From Lateolabrax maculatus (taxonomy: Eukaryota; Chordata; Actinopteri; Acropomatiformes; Lateolabracidae), in the NCBI GenBank assembly GCA_031216445.1, contig CM062213.1, forward strand, positions 10,417,501 to 10,481,500: DNA of 64,000 nucleotides, given 5' to 3'. The position numbers and the translations under genes are program-made. Below are positions 1 through 12,413 of the stretch, piece by piece; within the stretch, counting starts at the first letter, position 1; each line of letters opens with the position of its first letter. The notes under the pieces are model-generated. The model did not search any database. It was not told where the DNA came from and saw only the letters and a program-made list of their open reading frames with translations.

Positions 1-2969
1 CAACATGTTGATTTTTGGATGAGGCTTCAGGGTGTGTGCTGTAACCTTCTGCTGGGAAAGAATCTGCTCTCTGTGTCATTTTGTGCCTCTGCTCTTGTCT
101 ATATTTGAACATGAGAATCTCCACTGTGGTTAACCAGATGCTTTGCTCTGGGTTCACATTGGGAGGTTTTTCTTGGCGTGGCCTGGTGATTAAATACTGG
201 GAGAGAGGAGAGCAGCTGAGCAGTTTGGGATCTCTAACCACAAGCCAGGATCCCCAAACGGCTCTGTGGACACAGCTAGATAAGAGCTATCATTCTACAG
301 AATGCTGTATGCAAACTATGTTTTTGTTATACATTTCGTGCTGAATTTGTTTTGTCATGATAACAAAAATGAAAAACCAACATTTCATTGTCCCTTATCG
401 AGTACGATATGGCAAACACTGATGCATTTGTATAAGATAAGGAGGCCTCTGTAAATAACATACATCTGTTTAAAATAGCAATACAAATGTAAGCAAAACA
501 TTTCAGTTCAGTAAAGTTATTTTAAGCAAAAGCAACTGAGCTACAGAAGGAGATGTCTCCCACTATGCTTATACTGCGCTTCCTATTTTCATTCCGTATA
601 TTTTCTATCTTGTATTCCCATCTTGCTATCAGTCTTATCTTGTTGAGGCTCGTCATCCCTGTGTGAACCTGAAAGTGCATATGGTTGTGATTTAATGGGC
701 CAAGTTCCATGGAGAGTGGCCCAGTCCCCTATTGCATTCAAAAGCTTTTCACACCTGGGTGTCAAGGAAGGGGCAGCTGCTGCACATCTCAATGCAGCAC
801 TCCTGTTAACAGCTGTTCACATCATCTATATCTATTATATTTTAATGCATTTTTTAAATGCACATGTGATATTATCTAATTTGTTTAAAAATTTGTTTTT
901 TAAATGCATGGGGAATAAAATGCTGGGATTACTTCTTGACACAATGAGTTCTTCTTGTCACAATGCAGTTGAGGTTTTTATATTTTCATATTTTGCATAT
1001 AATATTAGAGTGGTATTTAACTTCTTGCCTAACCCTATGTAAGACAGCAAGCAAAAAAACATATCCCCAGGATGTTATCACATTCTTTTAAATAATGTTT
1101 TCAAAATAGCTTGATTGGTTGTTTGATATCAAATGGTGTGCGTGAATGGTGAATAAAGAGAATTTGGTTTGACATAAGCATGTAGCAGCATGAAATGGTA
1201 TGAGATGAGAAGTCTTTCTGGTCCCATTTCAAACAATATTTGTAAGCTGTTGACATTTATAAATGGAAATTACCTTTATATGCTGTGAAGCAAAACCTAT
1301 TTGAATCAGTAGCTTCCTAACATCAGTTTATGGTCATCTTCTTCCAGCGCTTTGTAAACATGAAGAAAGATGGAAAAGAGCTACAGAAATAACAATAATT
1401 GTGAATAAATCACAGAATTGGTTTAATCGATGACAGTACATTCAAGATTATCCACTAATAAACACATATGAGAGTTAAGAAGGAAACAACCAAAGCTCAA
1501 CCCTTCCTTTGTAGTTTGCGGTCTGGTGCCAATTATCTTGATTGGATGGGGCCTGCTGTGTGAAGGTGATTACATCCCAGCACCAAAGCCACACACCATC
1601 AGGTGTGGAACAACATGAAAAACCTGAAATAAGAGATGGGCAGTAAGCAGGTTTGGCATTGGTGTAGTCCAGCTGTGATTCACTCAACAAAATTAGAGTG
1701 CAGTGTTCTTTGCAGCCAGACTAATTGGAATCGGATTCCTTCACAAAATGGTGCACCATTTTCAAAAGTGGTAAAAGAAAAGTAATCTCGTCTTCCCTGA
1801 TGTACCAAACTAGGTTTTACAAGGAGGTTTGCAGTAAAAACAAATATGTGGGAAGTGTTACTTGCTTGGAGGGACAGCCAATTCATCTTGAAGAATAGAG
1901 GAGGACACGCAGAAGATTAAATTGAGGCCAGATTTAATTTTGGTCCAGTACAAGAATACAAGTGGTTCCAGAGGCAGCTGAGTTTACCACTCAATAATAT
2001 CTGGGCCCAATTTCCTCCTGCAGCCCAAGGCCAAGTGTTTAGTAGAATCCTCATTCGTTTAAAGCTGCTATACACAACAGTTTTAGAAAAGGTGCTCTTC
2101 TGTAAAATTACATAGAAAGTATCTGCCTCAAAACTCCCAAGACATGCTCAGGTACACTCTATCATAAACAGTGTGATAAGCCACAGCTGTCACTTTCATC
2201 CAAATATGGTATTGGATACATCAAGTGAAACCTTTCCTCTCCATATTCGCCTCACTTGCTATTGTTTAGACAAGTTGCTGTAAACGTCTGCCCATAGGGA
2301 GGACTAGCAGAAGTTAACCACATTGTTTAAACGCAGCAGCTTTCAGTGCTTTTTCAGCCCTCTCCTTATATAGACCTAGATCATCGGTTTGTTTGGCTGC
2401 AGCATCACAGAACAGTGGACAGTGAGCACATCTGAAAGGGCAGCTCTCAGGGTCCTGGAGGTCACTGGCTGCAGGCGCCTTAGCTGAGCTCTAGTGGACC
2501 CTTTTGTCTTTGTGTGAGTCCCTCTGTTCTTACACTCTTAATATTGCCACACTTCCCTCTCTTATTATTAGCAGCTACAGTCCTAGTGGTCTGTAGAAGC
2601 CTGTGTTGTAAAACGCCACTGACGACCAGTCTGTCACAACTGACCCTATTGATCTTCTGTAACTGCTGTGACATCTGCTCAGCACTAATTGAGAGAAGTT
2701 TCATGTGTACAACTGTCCGCCACTATAGTGCCAGACTGTTGTAAAACGAATTCTCTCATTGGCGTTAACAAGTCTGTGTCGTTTACTGTGAGGCAGCAGG
2801 CAGGTACTAAAAAAGAAGTCAAGATGAAAGTCCAAATAAGTTACGTTTTCATTATGAAAATTCAAAGATTCATATGCTGACTCGGCCATATCTTTTTTTA
2901 ATGGATGACTAAATTCGTCTGCCAGAATAAATATTTTAAAGGAGTTTTTCATTCCAACATTTTAAACAC
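1..2969. other. intergenic, nothing recognised
   Basis: Open frames here are short, overlap on both strands and show no domain. No RNA gene or clear repeat was recognised. Confidence 0.6.
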
Positions 2970-3530
2970 TTAAAGGAATAGACATTTTGGGAAAAGTGCT
3001 TATTTGGTCTCTTGCAGAGAGTAAGACTAGTTAGATTTATACTACTATCATATCTGTCTGTTAAATATGTAACTGGAGCCAGACGCCTTTTAACTTATAT
3101 TAACTTAACGGGGGCATAGCCTGGATATGTCCCAATGACAAATAAAATATACCGACCAGCACCTTGCTAATTATCACGTTATATCTGGTTTGGACGTGTA
3201 AAAATAACAATTTGGTGTGTTACGGGGGATTGTGTTTGGCACTATTTTCCTGTCCGGGAGCAGTGACTTCTCGGAATCCTGTTGTCGCTGTGAGGTTGCC
3301 CTCCATTGCAATTTATTGTTTTTACACCTTGGTTTTTGAGCAGATTAAATTAAAATTTTGTCATATTTTATTTGACTTTGGTACAGAACCAGGCTAAGCC
3401 CCCTGTTATGTTATAATTTTGGTATCTTTGGACAGAGCAAGGCTGGCTGTTTCCCCCTGTTGTCTGTGTGCTAAACTAAGCTTAGATAAGCTTTTCTAAC
3501 TTACATTGAAAAGTTCCATTTAACTCCTTA
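2970..3530 (+). mobile_element. dispersed teleost repeat, foldback-type, diverged copy 1
   Basis: It begins with a purine-rich end (aaaggaatagacattttggg) and continues through internal blocks that recur elsewhere in the window: ggagccag, accagcacct, cacgttatat, a tgtccgggagcagtgacttc block, and a tctttggacagagcaaggctgg block. I recall this as a very common non-autonomous, partly palindromic repeat in perciform fish genomes; that is from memory. The right end is worn. The 77-codon open frame at 3164-3397 lies inside and is not a gene. Confidence 0.6.
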
Positions 3531-3903
3531 CATCTCTATGACAGGGTATAATCTGTGCAGCCTGTACTGTATAGCACATAGGCATCAGCACAGATAGCAG
3601 ACTGAAGGGCAACCATCACCTCAGGGTTCAGGGGTCAAGAGGAGCCACACTTCCTGTAGGCTGCACCGTGGAACCCCTGCTGACTGCTTTACTGGCTCTC
3701 TCATTGTTCAGATTTATCATCCCTGCCATTGATGTGGCCTCTCGCAGAGGCCATTAAAGACCAAAGAGCATCACCCCAAACCAGATGTTTCACCTGACAA
3801 AGTCCTCAGTGCAGTCTGTCACTGAAATACACAAAGTGAATGAAGGACTGATGGGCTTGTGAATAAGGTTGAGAAGTCGCTGCCCAACATAAAGCACTCC
3901 GGC

Positions 3904-3958
3904 AAATGAAAGGATCTGTCCAGGTATATGTCTTATACCTGGACAGATCCTTTCATTT
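3904..3958. repeat. perfect inverted repeat, 25-bp arms, 5-bp loop
   Basis: The left arm 3904-3928 is the exact reverse complement of the right arm 3934-3958, with spacer TGTCT. The core reads ggatctgtccagg and cctggacagatcc. Arms without a single mismatch suggest a recent origin. A transcript from either strand would form a 25-bp stem. Confidence 0.97.
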
Positions 3959-4664
3959 TCCTGTGGTTTTAATTTGAACAACCACATCCCCCATTAGAAG
4001 AATTATATATACTGTAAATTATAAACTGATAGATGAGTTAAGAAACAGATGCTTTGTGCAAAAGTTTGAGCCGTTAAAAATGTTGCATTCTTCAAAATGA
4101 ATAAGTTCAGGTCACATTACCCCAATTACTTTAATGAATAAAACCATACCACGTTGCCACTATTGTCACACTGAAAAATACAATGCAAGTTGGAGGTTGT
4201 AGGGTTGATGTTAAAAAAAATCTGTTATGTATAACCTTTTATACAGATACTGATATGCTGTGAGCTAACCAGTAATTAATTAAACTTATATAGTCAACAA
4301 GATTGTGACATTATGCACTGACATGGCACACTTGGCAATATTGAATGGACTGAACTAATGCTAGGGAAATGAATAGCATCCAGACCTTGATAGAGCCAAA
4401 ATTTCAATTAGTTTTTACTGGATAATATTTCTTGAAGTCCAAAAAGATCATCAAAGTTAATTCCCCACCACCAACAGTCTAAGGACGCGCGTAGCATACA
4501 AGATGCATTTCACACATAATTTAGCTGTCAGAATAAATGCACCGAGAATGTAAGACAGTTGAGTCTGGTGTGGTCTGATGATGTGACATGAAAGGTCTCC
4601 GTCATACGGGAGTCAGGGCTGACTGGATCACCACCCCATAGCTGCCTGCTGGGCTGCAGAGGCA

Positions 4665-4690
4665 GTGTGTGTGTGTGTGTGTGTGTGTGT
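4665..4690. repeat. (GT)n microsatellite
   Basis: About 13 uninterrupted GT units, followed by a G-rich tract. Confidence 0.97.
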
Positions 4691-5207
4691 TGGGAGGGGG
4701 TCTGATCACATCAACCCTATTAGAAGAGGGCATGTGGAGAAAAGCAGCTGTACACAAAGGAGCACAGTATTCACTTCTTTGGTCTGATAAAAGAGTGTTC
4801 CAAATACCAGCCTGATAATGACATTAGCATCTAATCAGAGGCAGCAGTTCTGACAGCTCCCACTGCAGATGATGTACATTTATACTTGTGACGGTAGTGT
4901 GGTTTCTCATTTGCCATTTGCCTGGAGGAAGTGAGGCAGAGCAGTAAACAAGCAACAACAACAAAACAACAAGTTTTGCTGACTTAATATTGATGACTAT
5001 TCCCAAGTTGAAATCCTCATAGTAGGATAAATCTCAATTAACACCTCTGGGTTTCACAGCTGTGGTGGGAGGCAGCGTGTGACTGACTGAGCATAGTGCT
5101 TGAATCAAAACAACAGATCTTGTGCCTTAATAGTTAACATGGCATAGGTAAGGAAAGATAACAACACATGACATTGCTCACTTCCACACAGGCCCTGTAG
5201 GTTTGAA

Positions 5208-5400
5208 ATGAATTTATCTGATATAGTCAGCAGAGGGAACAAAATCCAGCTACCAGCACCTTATTCACACGTTAAATCTTCTTTGTTTAATCTGTACAAA
5301 ACACAAGTTATAGTTTTATGGCCGATTATATGCCGGATTATTTCTTGTTTCCCCGTTTCCTGTCTATACACTAAGATAACCAGTAGCTAACTGTAGGGCT
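5208..5400 (+). mobile_element. dispersed teleost repeat, fragment, copy 2
   Basis: It shares blocks with the copy at 2.97 kb, in the same orientation: aacaaaatccagctaccagc, accagcacctta, cacgttaaat, tttaatctgtacaaaa, and a gccggattatttcttg segment. Only the central part remains; neither end is present. The 60-codon open frame here is part of the repeat. Confidence 0.6.
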
Positions 5401-8400
5401 GTGTTTCTGCTTGCTGAACACAGGGGTTCATTACCACATTGCAGGAGGTATCCTCACATCCCACCGTTGAAAAACAAAGTGTTTTCTGCAGAATGATTGA
5501 AAGCTTGAAAAGCAAAATCTCATTTGGAACCACAAGAAAACCCATTCCTAGCCCTATTTAGCTGAACTTGCAGTAAAAACATCACACACAGCATGCTTGT
5601 GGGTTTACCGCTCAGTAGGAATGTGGATGTTAATTGCAGCTGAGCCAGTGCATTTGATCTGTACCAAGCGACATGCATTACTCAGCCTTGCAGAGCGACA
5701 TATCGCTGAAAAGCAGCCAAGAGCACGGCCTGACTTCCCTGTGTAAACAGCAGCATTATCTGGGGTTTATTTGCTCTAGTTTGGCCGATGCATGTGTTTG
5801 TATTGAAGTACTACAGAAGGTGAAAAGGCAGCACACATAACAAAAATGGAACAGAAATCTACTCCTGATTAGATCACAGTGTTTACGTGATTACATAGTG
5901 CTGATAAGATGATGGGGGCTGTTATTTGAGCAGATATAGTGCTCAGGAGACCCCAGTGGGAGACTTGATTGTCCTATATTCTGTGCCAGCCAGGAATCTT
6001 TTTATGCAGTATCTTGGTAGATGAAAACAGCTTTTTTCCTGCATATTTTACCATGCCTCAGGTCTGAGTCAGAGTTTTAGTTCTCTTGTCTGAGTCAAAG
6101 ACTTTCACTTTTGTCATGGGTCAGACACGTCAGACACTGTGTTTGGGGGAGGGTTGATGGCTGTATGGTGGATGGGTGGTGACAAGTCACAAGGGGCCAC
6201 AGAGGTGGCAGAGCTCAGCGGCAGAGTAATTAGCAGCACAGTGGTCAGTCTGTGCTGTCAGATGTAAAAGCTGCTGTACATTTCGGCCCTGCAGCTACAC
6301 AGACGCTGCGGTGCCATGGGTCGCCACGGCTGCCACGGTCATTAAGTGGTCAACACCACAAGCGTTTTGCTCGTGTGTGTGTGTGTTTGCATGTGTACCC
6401 TGCGTCTGATTCATTTTCTGTACATTGACAGTTTGATTAATCGATGAATCTTTCAGCTCTAAAGTCTACAGACATGACTTTTATAAAGATAACTGAACAA
6501 TAATAAATAATATTCTACCTCTACTACCCTTAATAGTGCTTAAACAACAATTCAGTGGACTATTGATTTGTTTTGGTGCTCCAGTGTTAACATGTAAAGC
6601 AGTTGAAAAATACCCAAATATGTTGTGCACATGTATGAAAAAGATATGTTAACAACAAACAAAAAAATTGTTTACGGTTATTCCACATTATTGCTCTATA
6701 CTGCTGAAATAGACAAAATAACAGCTTTTTATAGAGCCACATATAAATGAAATTTTGTTTAGAATCCCACCTCTGCAAATGCAAATCTGTGACTGTAGCA
6801 GAGAAAATGTTAAAGCTATCACTGAACATGCTCTGTTCAACAGGCGTGCAAGAGTGAAGCAACAGTGACACCGGTGATATTTTTTCCACGCTGCATCCTG
6901 CTTGCCGTTTTCCCTTGTTACTGGGCTAGTTTGGCCGGTTTAAAGTCTGACTGGAGTTCCCACACTGCTCTGCCTTGGGTGTAGTAGTGATCCATCCCGT
7001 TTCCTGACTCATCATCCAAATCAAATCTTCTGTTATCCTGCCATTCACATCCTCGTTAAGGGACAGAAGGCGTGGCGGCAGGTAGAAGAGGGACAGCAGG
7101 TTATTTTGAGACTCATCTGAAGTGGCAGTTGGGTTGAGAGGCCTCGAAGCCACAGAAGATCCAGAAAGATCTTAATTTGACACCTGCAGGAAGTTTTATT
7201 CCAGGTAGTGACTGGATGGTGACTAAATATTTACTTATTTATATTTACATATTTAACTAAACTGTCTACAACTGAACAATGATTTGCAAATTTGTTCCCT
7301 GACATTTCTGGAAAAAGCGGTCCAAAAAAAGGTTTCATCCTCATCATGTTGTGATTATGTTGGACTGTGGGTTGTTTAATTTCAGTTACCCTCAGTACAT
7401 CTAATAAAGGACACAAAAGGTCTATGTGTCCCCAAGCGTTACCACAATCTATATGTGTGTGTGTCTGTTTGTGAATGTATGTGAGCAAGTCTGGTCATGT
7501 GCCAGGCAGGGTTTACCTCTCCATTAAATTAGTCTTAAGTCATTACTGCTGATCAATTGTCAAAAACTGTTGTCAGATGAGATCAATCAGAGAGTCAAAC
7601 ACAATAGTACCACGTGACTGACTGTTACTGTCCGTTCGTCTGCCTCTGCCCACACAAAAGTGTGACTCTCATTCGAGTAACTGGTTTAATGTAAGCGATG
7701 TAACTGATCGGACAATTCTAGTAAGAAACCAAAGCTGCTGTGTAAAACGAAAGCAATCGTTCAGTTAGAGTAACTGTTCCGGCACATAATGACTGATCTG
7801 CACAATAGATTTTGAATTTTGACATGTCACCCAACCTGTCTACCTTTGACTCAGCTAACTGATTACAACCAAAGTCAAAGGCTGCGTTAAGGCTCGAAAT
7901 TCTGGTTAGGAAACTGTATAACAGGTTGTTGTTGACAAATGTTTAAGGTTGCTTTTGTGGTTTCACTCTGACTCTACCCATTTATAAATGTCAAATTTGT
8001 ATTAAAAGAATAATAGGCTGTCAATTCAGAGGCTGAGCAATTACTATAAAAAGAAATATTGCCGAAAAGTGTCAGGTGAGTTAGGTAGTTGACAGATTTA
8101 ATCAACAACAATAAAGATTTAAGTCTTCTTTAAGCAAAATTGACGAACATTTGTTGGTTCTAGCTCTAAAATGCAGAATTCTTACTGCTTTTCTCAGTTT
8201 TATATCATTATGATATCCAATATTTTTGAATTTTGGACAGTTCACAATTTTTGACATGTTGTAAATTAAAAAATCTCAATATATTAAACAATAATGACAG
8301 TAATCATAGGGCCTATTTGCAGCCATAAAAAACAATAAGAGTTACAGATAATTACATTATGTAGTGATACAGCAGTTCATAGATACCCAACATGCAATGA

Positions 8401-8691
8401 GACAGTAACAACATAATTAACATCATAATTACTTATATTGTATTTGTTAACAAGTTAATTCTTGACCTTGGAAATTGTTGTTTGTCAAAGCAATCCCAAC
8501 TCAAGGTCCACTTACTAGCATTTTTGGAGCTTTAACAGCTACTGAGCTTGCATGTCAACCAATATTTCCAAGGACAAAAATGAACTTTCATGCTTAAGGT
8601 TTCACCCTAAATGGATGATATATTTGGATTGGTTTCTAAATGCGATTTTGAATGCAGAGATAAAATTTTCAACCAACCACGTTCAAGTTAC

Positions 8692-8715
8692 AAAATAAAT
8701 AAATAAATAAATAAA
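8692..8715. repeat. (AAAT)n microsatellite
   Basis: Uninterrupted tetranucleotide units in a stretch of about 24 bases. Confidence 0.95.
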
Positions 8716-8869
8716 AGTGTGTGGGTGTGCGGGGGGTTCTTGCTGGCAAAGCAGCAGCTTACAGTTATTTTCACAGCGACCAGCATTGAATCAATGTAAA
8801 TCTATTGGAACAGGACAATGTGTGCAGTGTGTACTATGTGTGTCGGCGGAGAAGGAGCGGGAGGTGAGT

Positions 8870-8884
8870 GGGGGGGGGGGGGGG
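8870..8884. repeat. poly-G run
   Basis: Fifteen consecutive G bases on the plus strand; length is prone to sequencing error. Confidence 0.95.
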
Positions 8885-9129
8885 TGGACAACTGTAGGTT
8901 TAATATTTGACTCCATCAGTGGTACTTAAGCGGTCACTCAGTCAGGCGGTCTGCATTAAAACTGACAGCTTTTTAAAATCAACAGTAGTCCAGGTGCGGC
9001 AGACGGCCATCTGGTGCCTGCAGTAGCCCACCTCCACTGGGCTGTGTGTTGACACAGGGGCCACGAGGAGGACGTGCCTCTCTGCCAGCCAGGAGCTTTT
9101 ACCTCTGCTAAAATACCGTCTCTACATTT

Positions 9130-9420
9130 ACATTACGTTAAAAACATCTCTCTTATATAAAATGGACATTACTAATAATTTACTTTCCTTTTTCCACCAA
9201 ACCAAACGAGAAATAACGTGTTAATTAGTGAGCTTTAGAGGTGCTGCTAGGTGGATTTTGTTACCTTTGGACAGAGCCATGCTGGCTGTTTCCCTGTTTC
9301 ACTGGCTACGTGGTGTAGCTCGACATTTAATTAACAGATGAACAGAGAGTGGTATCAATCTTCTCATTTAACTCTCATCAAGAGAAAGGATATGCAGCAT
9401 ATTTTCCAAAATTAAAGAGA
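9130..9420 (-). mobile_element. dispersed teleost repeat, copy 3 (reverse orientation)
   Basis: The stretch reads as the reverse complement of the element at 2.97 kb: ataacgtgttaattagtgag, aggtgctgctaggtggattt, then ttacctttggacagagccat, ggctgtttccctgttt and agagtggtatcaatcttctc. It ends near attttccaaaatt. It is truncated and diverged. Confidence 0.6.
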
Positions 9421-10272
9421 AGATTTTTATTGTTTGTGTGGAATACGTAAGGAATTACACCATTCACCATTTCCTGCAGTCTCCCTTATTTCCCATATCC
9501 CAATAATAATACTGTCAGTGAATTTGGTTTAAGATGGAGCCATCCTGTCTCTCACATGACCAGATAACTTCCCCTCTGACACTCTGTACCCAGGATGCCC
9601 TCATACCATGGACTGTATAGCCTGTATAGGTTGTATAGGACTTTTTTAACTTTTGCTCCCTGCCAGATGCCAGCGCCTTGAAGAATGAAAGCACTTATTA
9701 AAGGTTTGACATACAACAGTGGAGCAGATTTAAAGAAATTGGCGAAGCTTAGTCCCAAACTGCATGCACATCTGTTTTTAATGGAGATTTCTACATTGAA
9801 ACCATGTTGGTTAAACTGGTCCAAGATGGCCAACAGTAGGGTCAATATTTGGAGTCACACTGCACAGTTTGTCTTTGCTTCAGCATATTAGAAATAAATA
9901 TCTGAAAATGTAAACACACAAGTCGTGGGGTATCATTAAGATTATATTTTCTTTGTGACTGCATGGCCTCCATGGACACTTTCTCTCATTTTTCTCAACA
10001 TTTCTATTTACACTCAGCCTGCTCTGGCACATATCAAGACAAGAGGTCACTAAACAAGTTCAACTGTCATAACAAATTATCCATAGCCAGACATAGTGTG
10101 AGAGCCAGTCAGCCATGACCAACTGGTTCGACAGCGCAGTAAAGCAACGTCTTCACAAACAAATAGCTCATCTTTACTAACAAATACCTGCAGGGGTCTG
10201 AGTTAAAATGCAAATGTTTTATCATTTTTATTACAGTGAACTGAAAGACATCATATCATAGAGAAGATGGTT

Positions 10273-10298
10273 GGGGGGGAGGGGGGGGGGGGAGGGGG
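10273..10298. repeat. G-rich tract
   Basis: Nearly pure G with isolated A interruptions; it could form a G-quadruplex, but such tracts are also prone to assembly error. Confidence 0.9.
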
Positions 10299-12367
10299 TA
10301 GTCAACAGGAAGTGAAAATGTCAGAGAAAAAGGAGTCCGAGGAAGCGGGAGACTGAGAGATCATTGAGTCCACACAATGTCTGCTTTCTGTCTGTGTCCT
10401 CAGTGTAGCCCATCTTAGACTGAAGAAGGACTCTATTGTGCAGACGTCTAGCGAGGGTTCTCTGTCTGGAGCTGCAGAGGGACAGTTAGTGGCACGACCA
10501 TGCTGTGGAGCACCACAGGAAGACAACTTATCAAGGTCACCCTTCTAACCTCGGCTTCCTGCTCACCAGAATCACCAATTGTCCGACAGGGCAGCTCGCA
10601 GGCTTGCATTCTGATAACTGCTATGCCACCCAGACACTCCACATTAAGTCACATCCTAAACTGTGCTTTTTCATTGCAACCTGCACGACATATCCCGTTC
10701 TCTCTTCTGATATTTAATTCCTGGTCAGCATTTGCTCCTTCCCTTCCCTCTCCTCCTCATTGTGCAGGATTTATGTCTGTTCTCTCTACCTCTTCTTATC
10801 TCTCCACAACTTGAGTTCATCAAACCTTAAGCCAGGCAAGCTCGCTCTCCCACACTGCTGAAGTCTATGATGCTTCCTGTGTCTGTGATATTTGGGCTAG
10901 ACAGAGGTTATTTTACTTTCCCGTGCTTTGAATGTCAGTCATATGAGTTACTTTCAGCCAAGAATAGTGCAAAAATGGGCAACTTTTTATCAGCCCAAAG
11001 AAAGTTTTTTAAAAGGTCACATGCTGGCTACTCTGGGCAAAAAGGCCCCATTATGCTCTAAAATCAGAAGACATTGGGGGTATGAGTTGGGGGTTTTCTT
11101 ATGAGAATTTTGAAAAACACAGCATCTTGTCTTCCTGGTCTTTAGGGGAGTTCTTTAGAGATTCTGCTTTATTGACTGTAACTTTCAGTGTCTATTGTAT
11201 CAAGGTAAACTATGTGACAATGTTTGTGTGTATGAGAGTGTGAATACTTGTGTTTGGCAGTGAAAGTGTGTGTTTGACTTGGCTGGGCTGTTGGAGTTGA
11301 TGCCTTGTCTGTGAGACTGTAAACACACATTGGGCCATGTGGTTGTAAATGGACTCTGTATGCCCAAAGACACTTTCACACTTGAAGTTATGTATAGAGT
11401 TTGTCACCATATGTGGTTTGGCATCTTCCACAAGCTTTGTTTGGAAAGTCTTCCTTGTGGCATTTATCGTAAGTATTTTGAAACTTCCAGTTTTAGCTCT
11501 GCAAAGTGCGAGAGAGAGCGGCATGATAATAAAGTTTAATCTTTATATATCTATATAAACAAAAACAAATGTGTCTCGGTCCCATTGTCTAAAACAATTG
11601 CCTTTTCCAAGTTGACCCTGTGGGCACTATCTTTTTTTAGACAAAGAGGGGAGGACTGCTGCTTTATGGGAGTGCTGAAACCTGAGGCTCTGCAAGAAAC
11701 ACAAAAACCATTAATTGTCTCCAGAGAAGCTAATGTTTTTTCCGTTCTCTTTACTGTGGTGTTTTTCTCTGTTTTTCCAAGAGAGTTGAGTCATGTTGGC
11801 AGCAGGCTGCAGGCTCTGCTCTGCTTTGTGAACGTGCTGGCTGCAGGCTTTGCAGATGCCCGCGGTTTTTGAGCCAAATGTGAGTGAACTGGGACATGAC
11901 ACGACACAGGCTGAGGCAGGTTCGTGCTCACAAGCAGGTACAGCAGAAACAGTAAGAATAGATGGCAAAGAATAGCACTACATTCCAGAGATGGTGGTTG
12001 TTTATTCAAGCTTCAAATCTGAAACACGGAAGAGAAGGACTTTCTAATACTAAAGAAATTGAGAAATAGCTGGAGGAAAAAGCTTATGGAAATTCTATCA
12101 TGCATATGGTGAATTAGATATGTATGGATTGCACACAGTGGATCATAGCAAGAAGTAATATTCTCATTATTATTACATATAATTGTTATAAATTTTCTGC
12201 AGTGAAGAAAACCAAATTGATCCAGAAACTATGCTGATTTTACAGAAAGCCAATATGATTGTTTTCTGCACGGGTTTGCTACCCTTTTTGAAATGACTAT
12301 ATAAGCAAAGGTTTGGTGTTGGAATGTAGTAACATTTATAAAATGGAGCCTATACTGATATTTGTTC

Positions 12368-12413
12368 TGTGCTTATGTCATTAATTAATCAACTAATTAA
12401 TGACATAAGCACA
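12368..12413. repeat. perfect inverted repeat, 20-bp arms, 6-bp loop
   Basis: The arm 12368-12387 (tgtgcttatgtcattaatta) is exactly reverse-complemented by 12394-12413, with spacer ATCAAC. It is AT-rich with TAATTA cores, and there is no mismatch in the arms. Confidence 0.97.

Larger units (their letters stand above)
3531..5207. other. intergenic, with a perfect hairpin and a (GT)n run
   Basis: It contains the long hairpin at 3904-3958 and a microsatellite at 4665-4690. No exon or RNA gene was recognised. Confidence 0.6.
5401..9129. other. intergenic, no gene recognised
   Basis: It holds a short (GT)n run near 6373, an (AAAT)n run, a G-run, and weak resemblance at 6430-6530 and 8150-8300 to an AT-rich dispersed fish repeat (see 19.55 kb). 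Open frames are short and without domains. Confidence 0.55.

Noticed and set aside
3164..3397. 77-codon plus-strand frame
   Set aside because: It lies inside the dispersed repeat at 2970-3530 and is not a transposase fragment.
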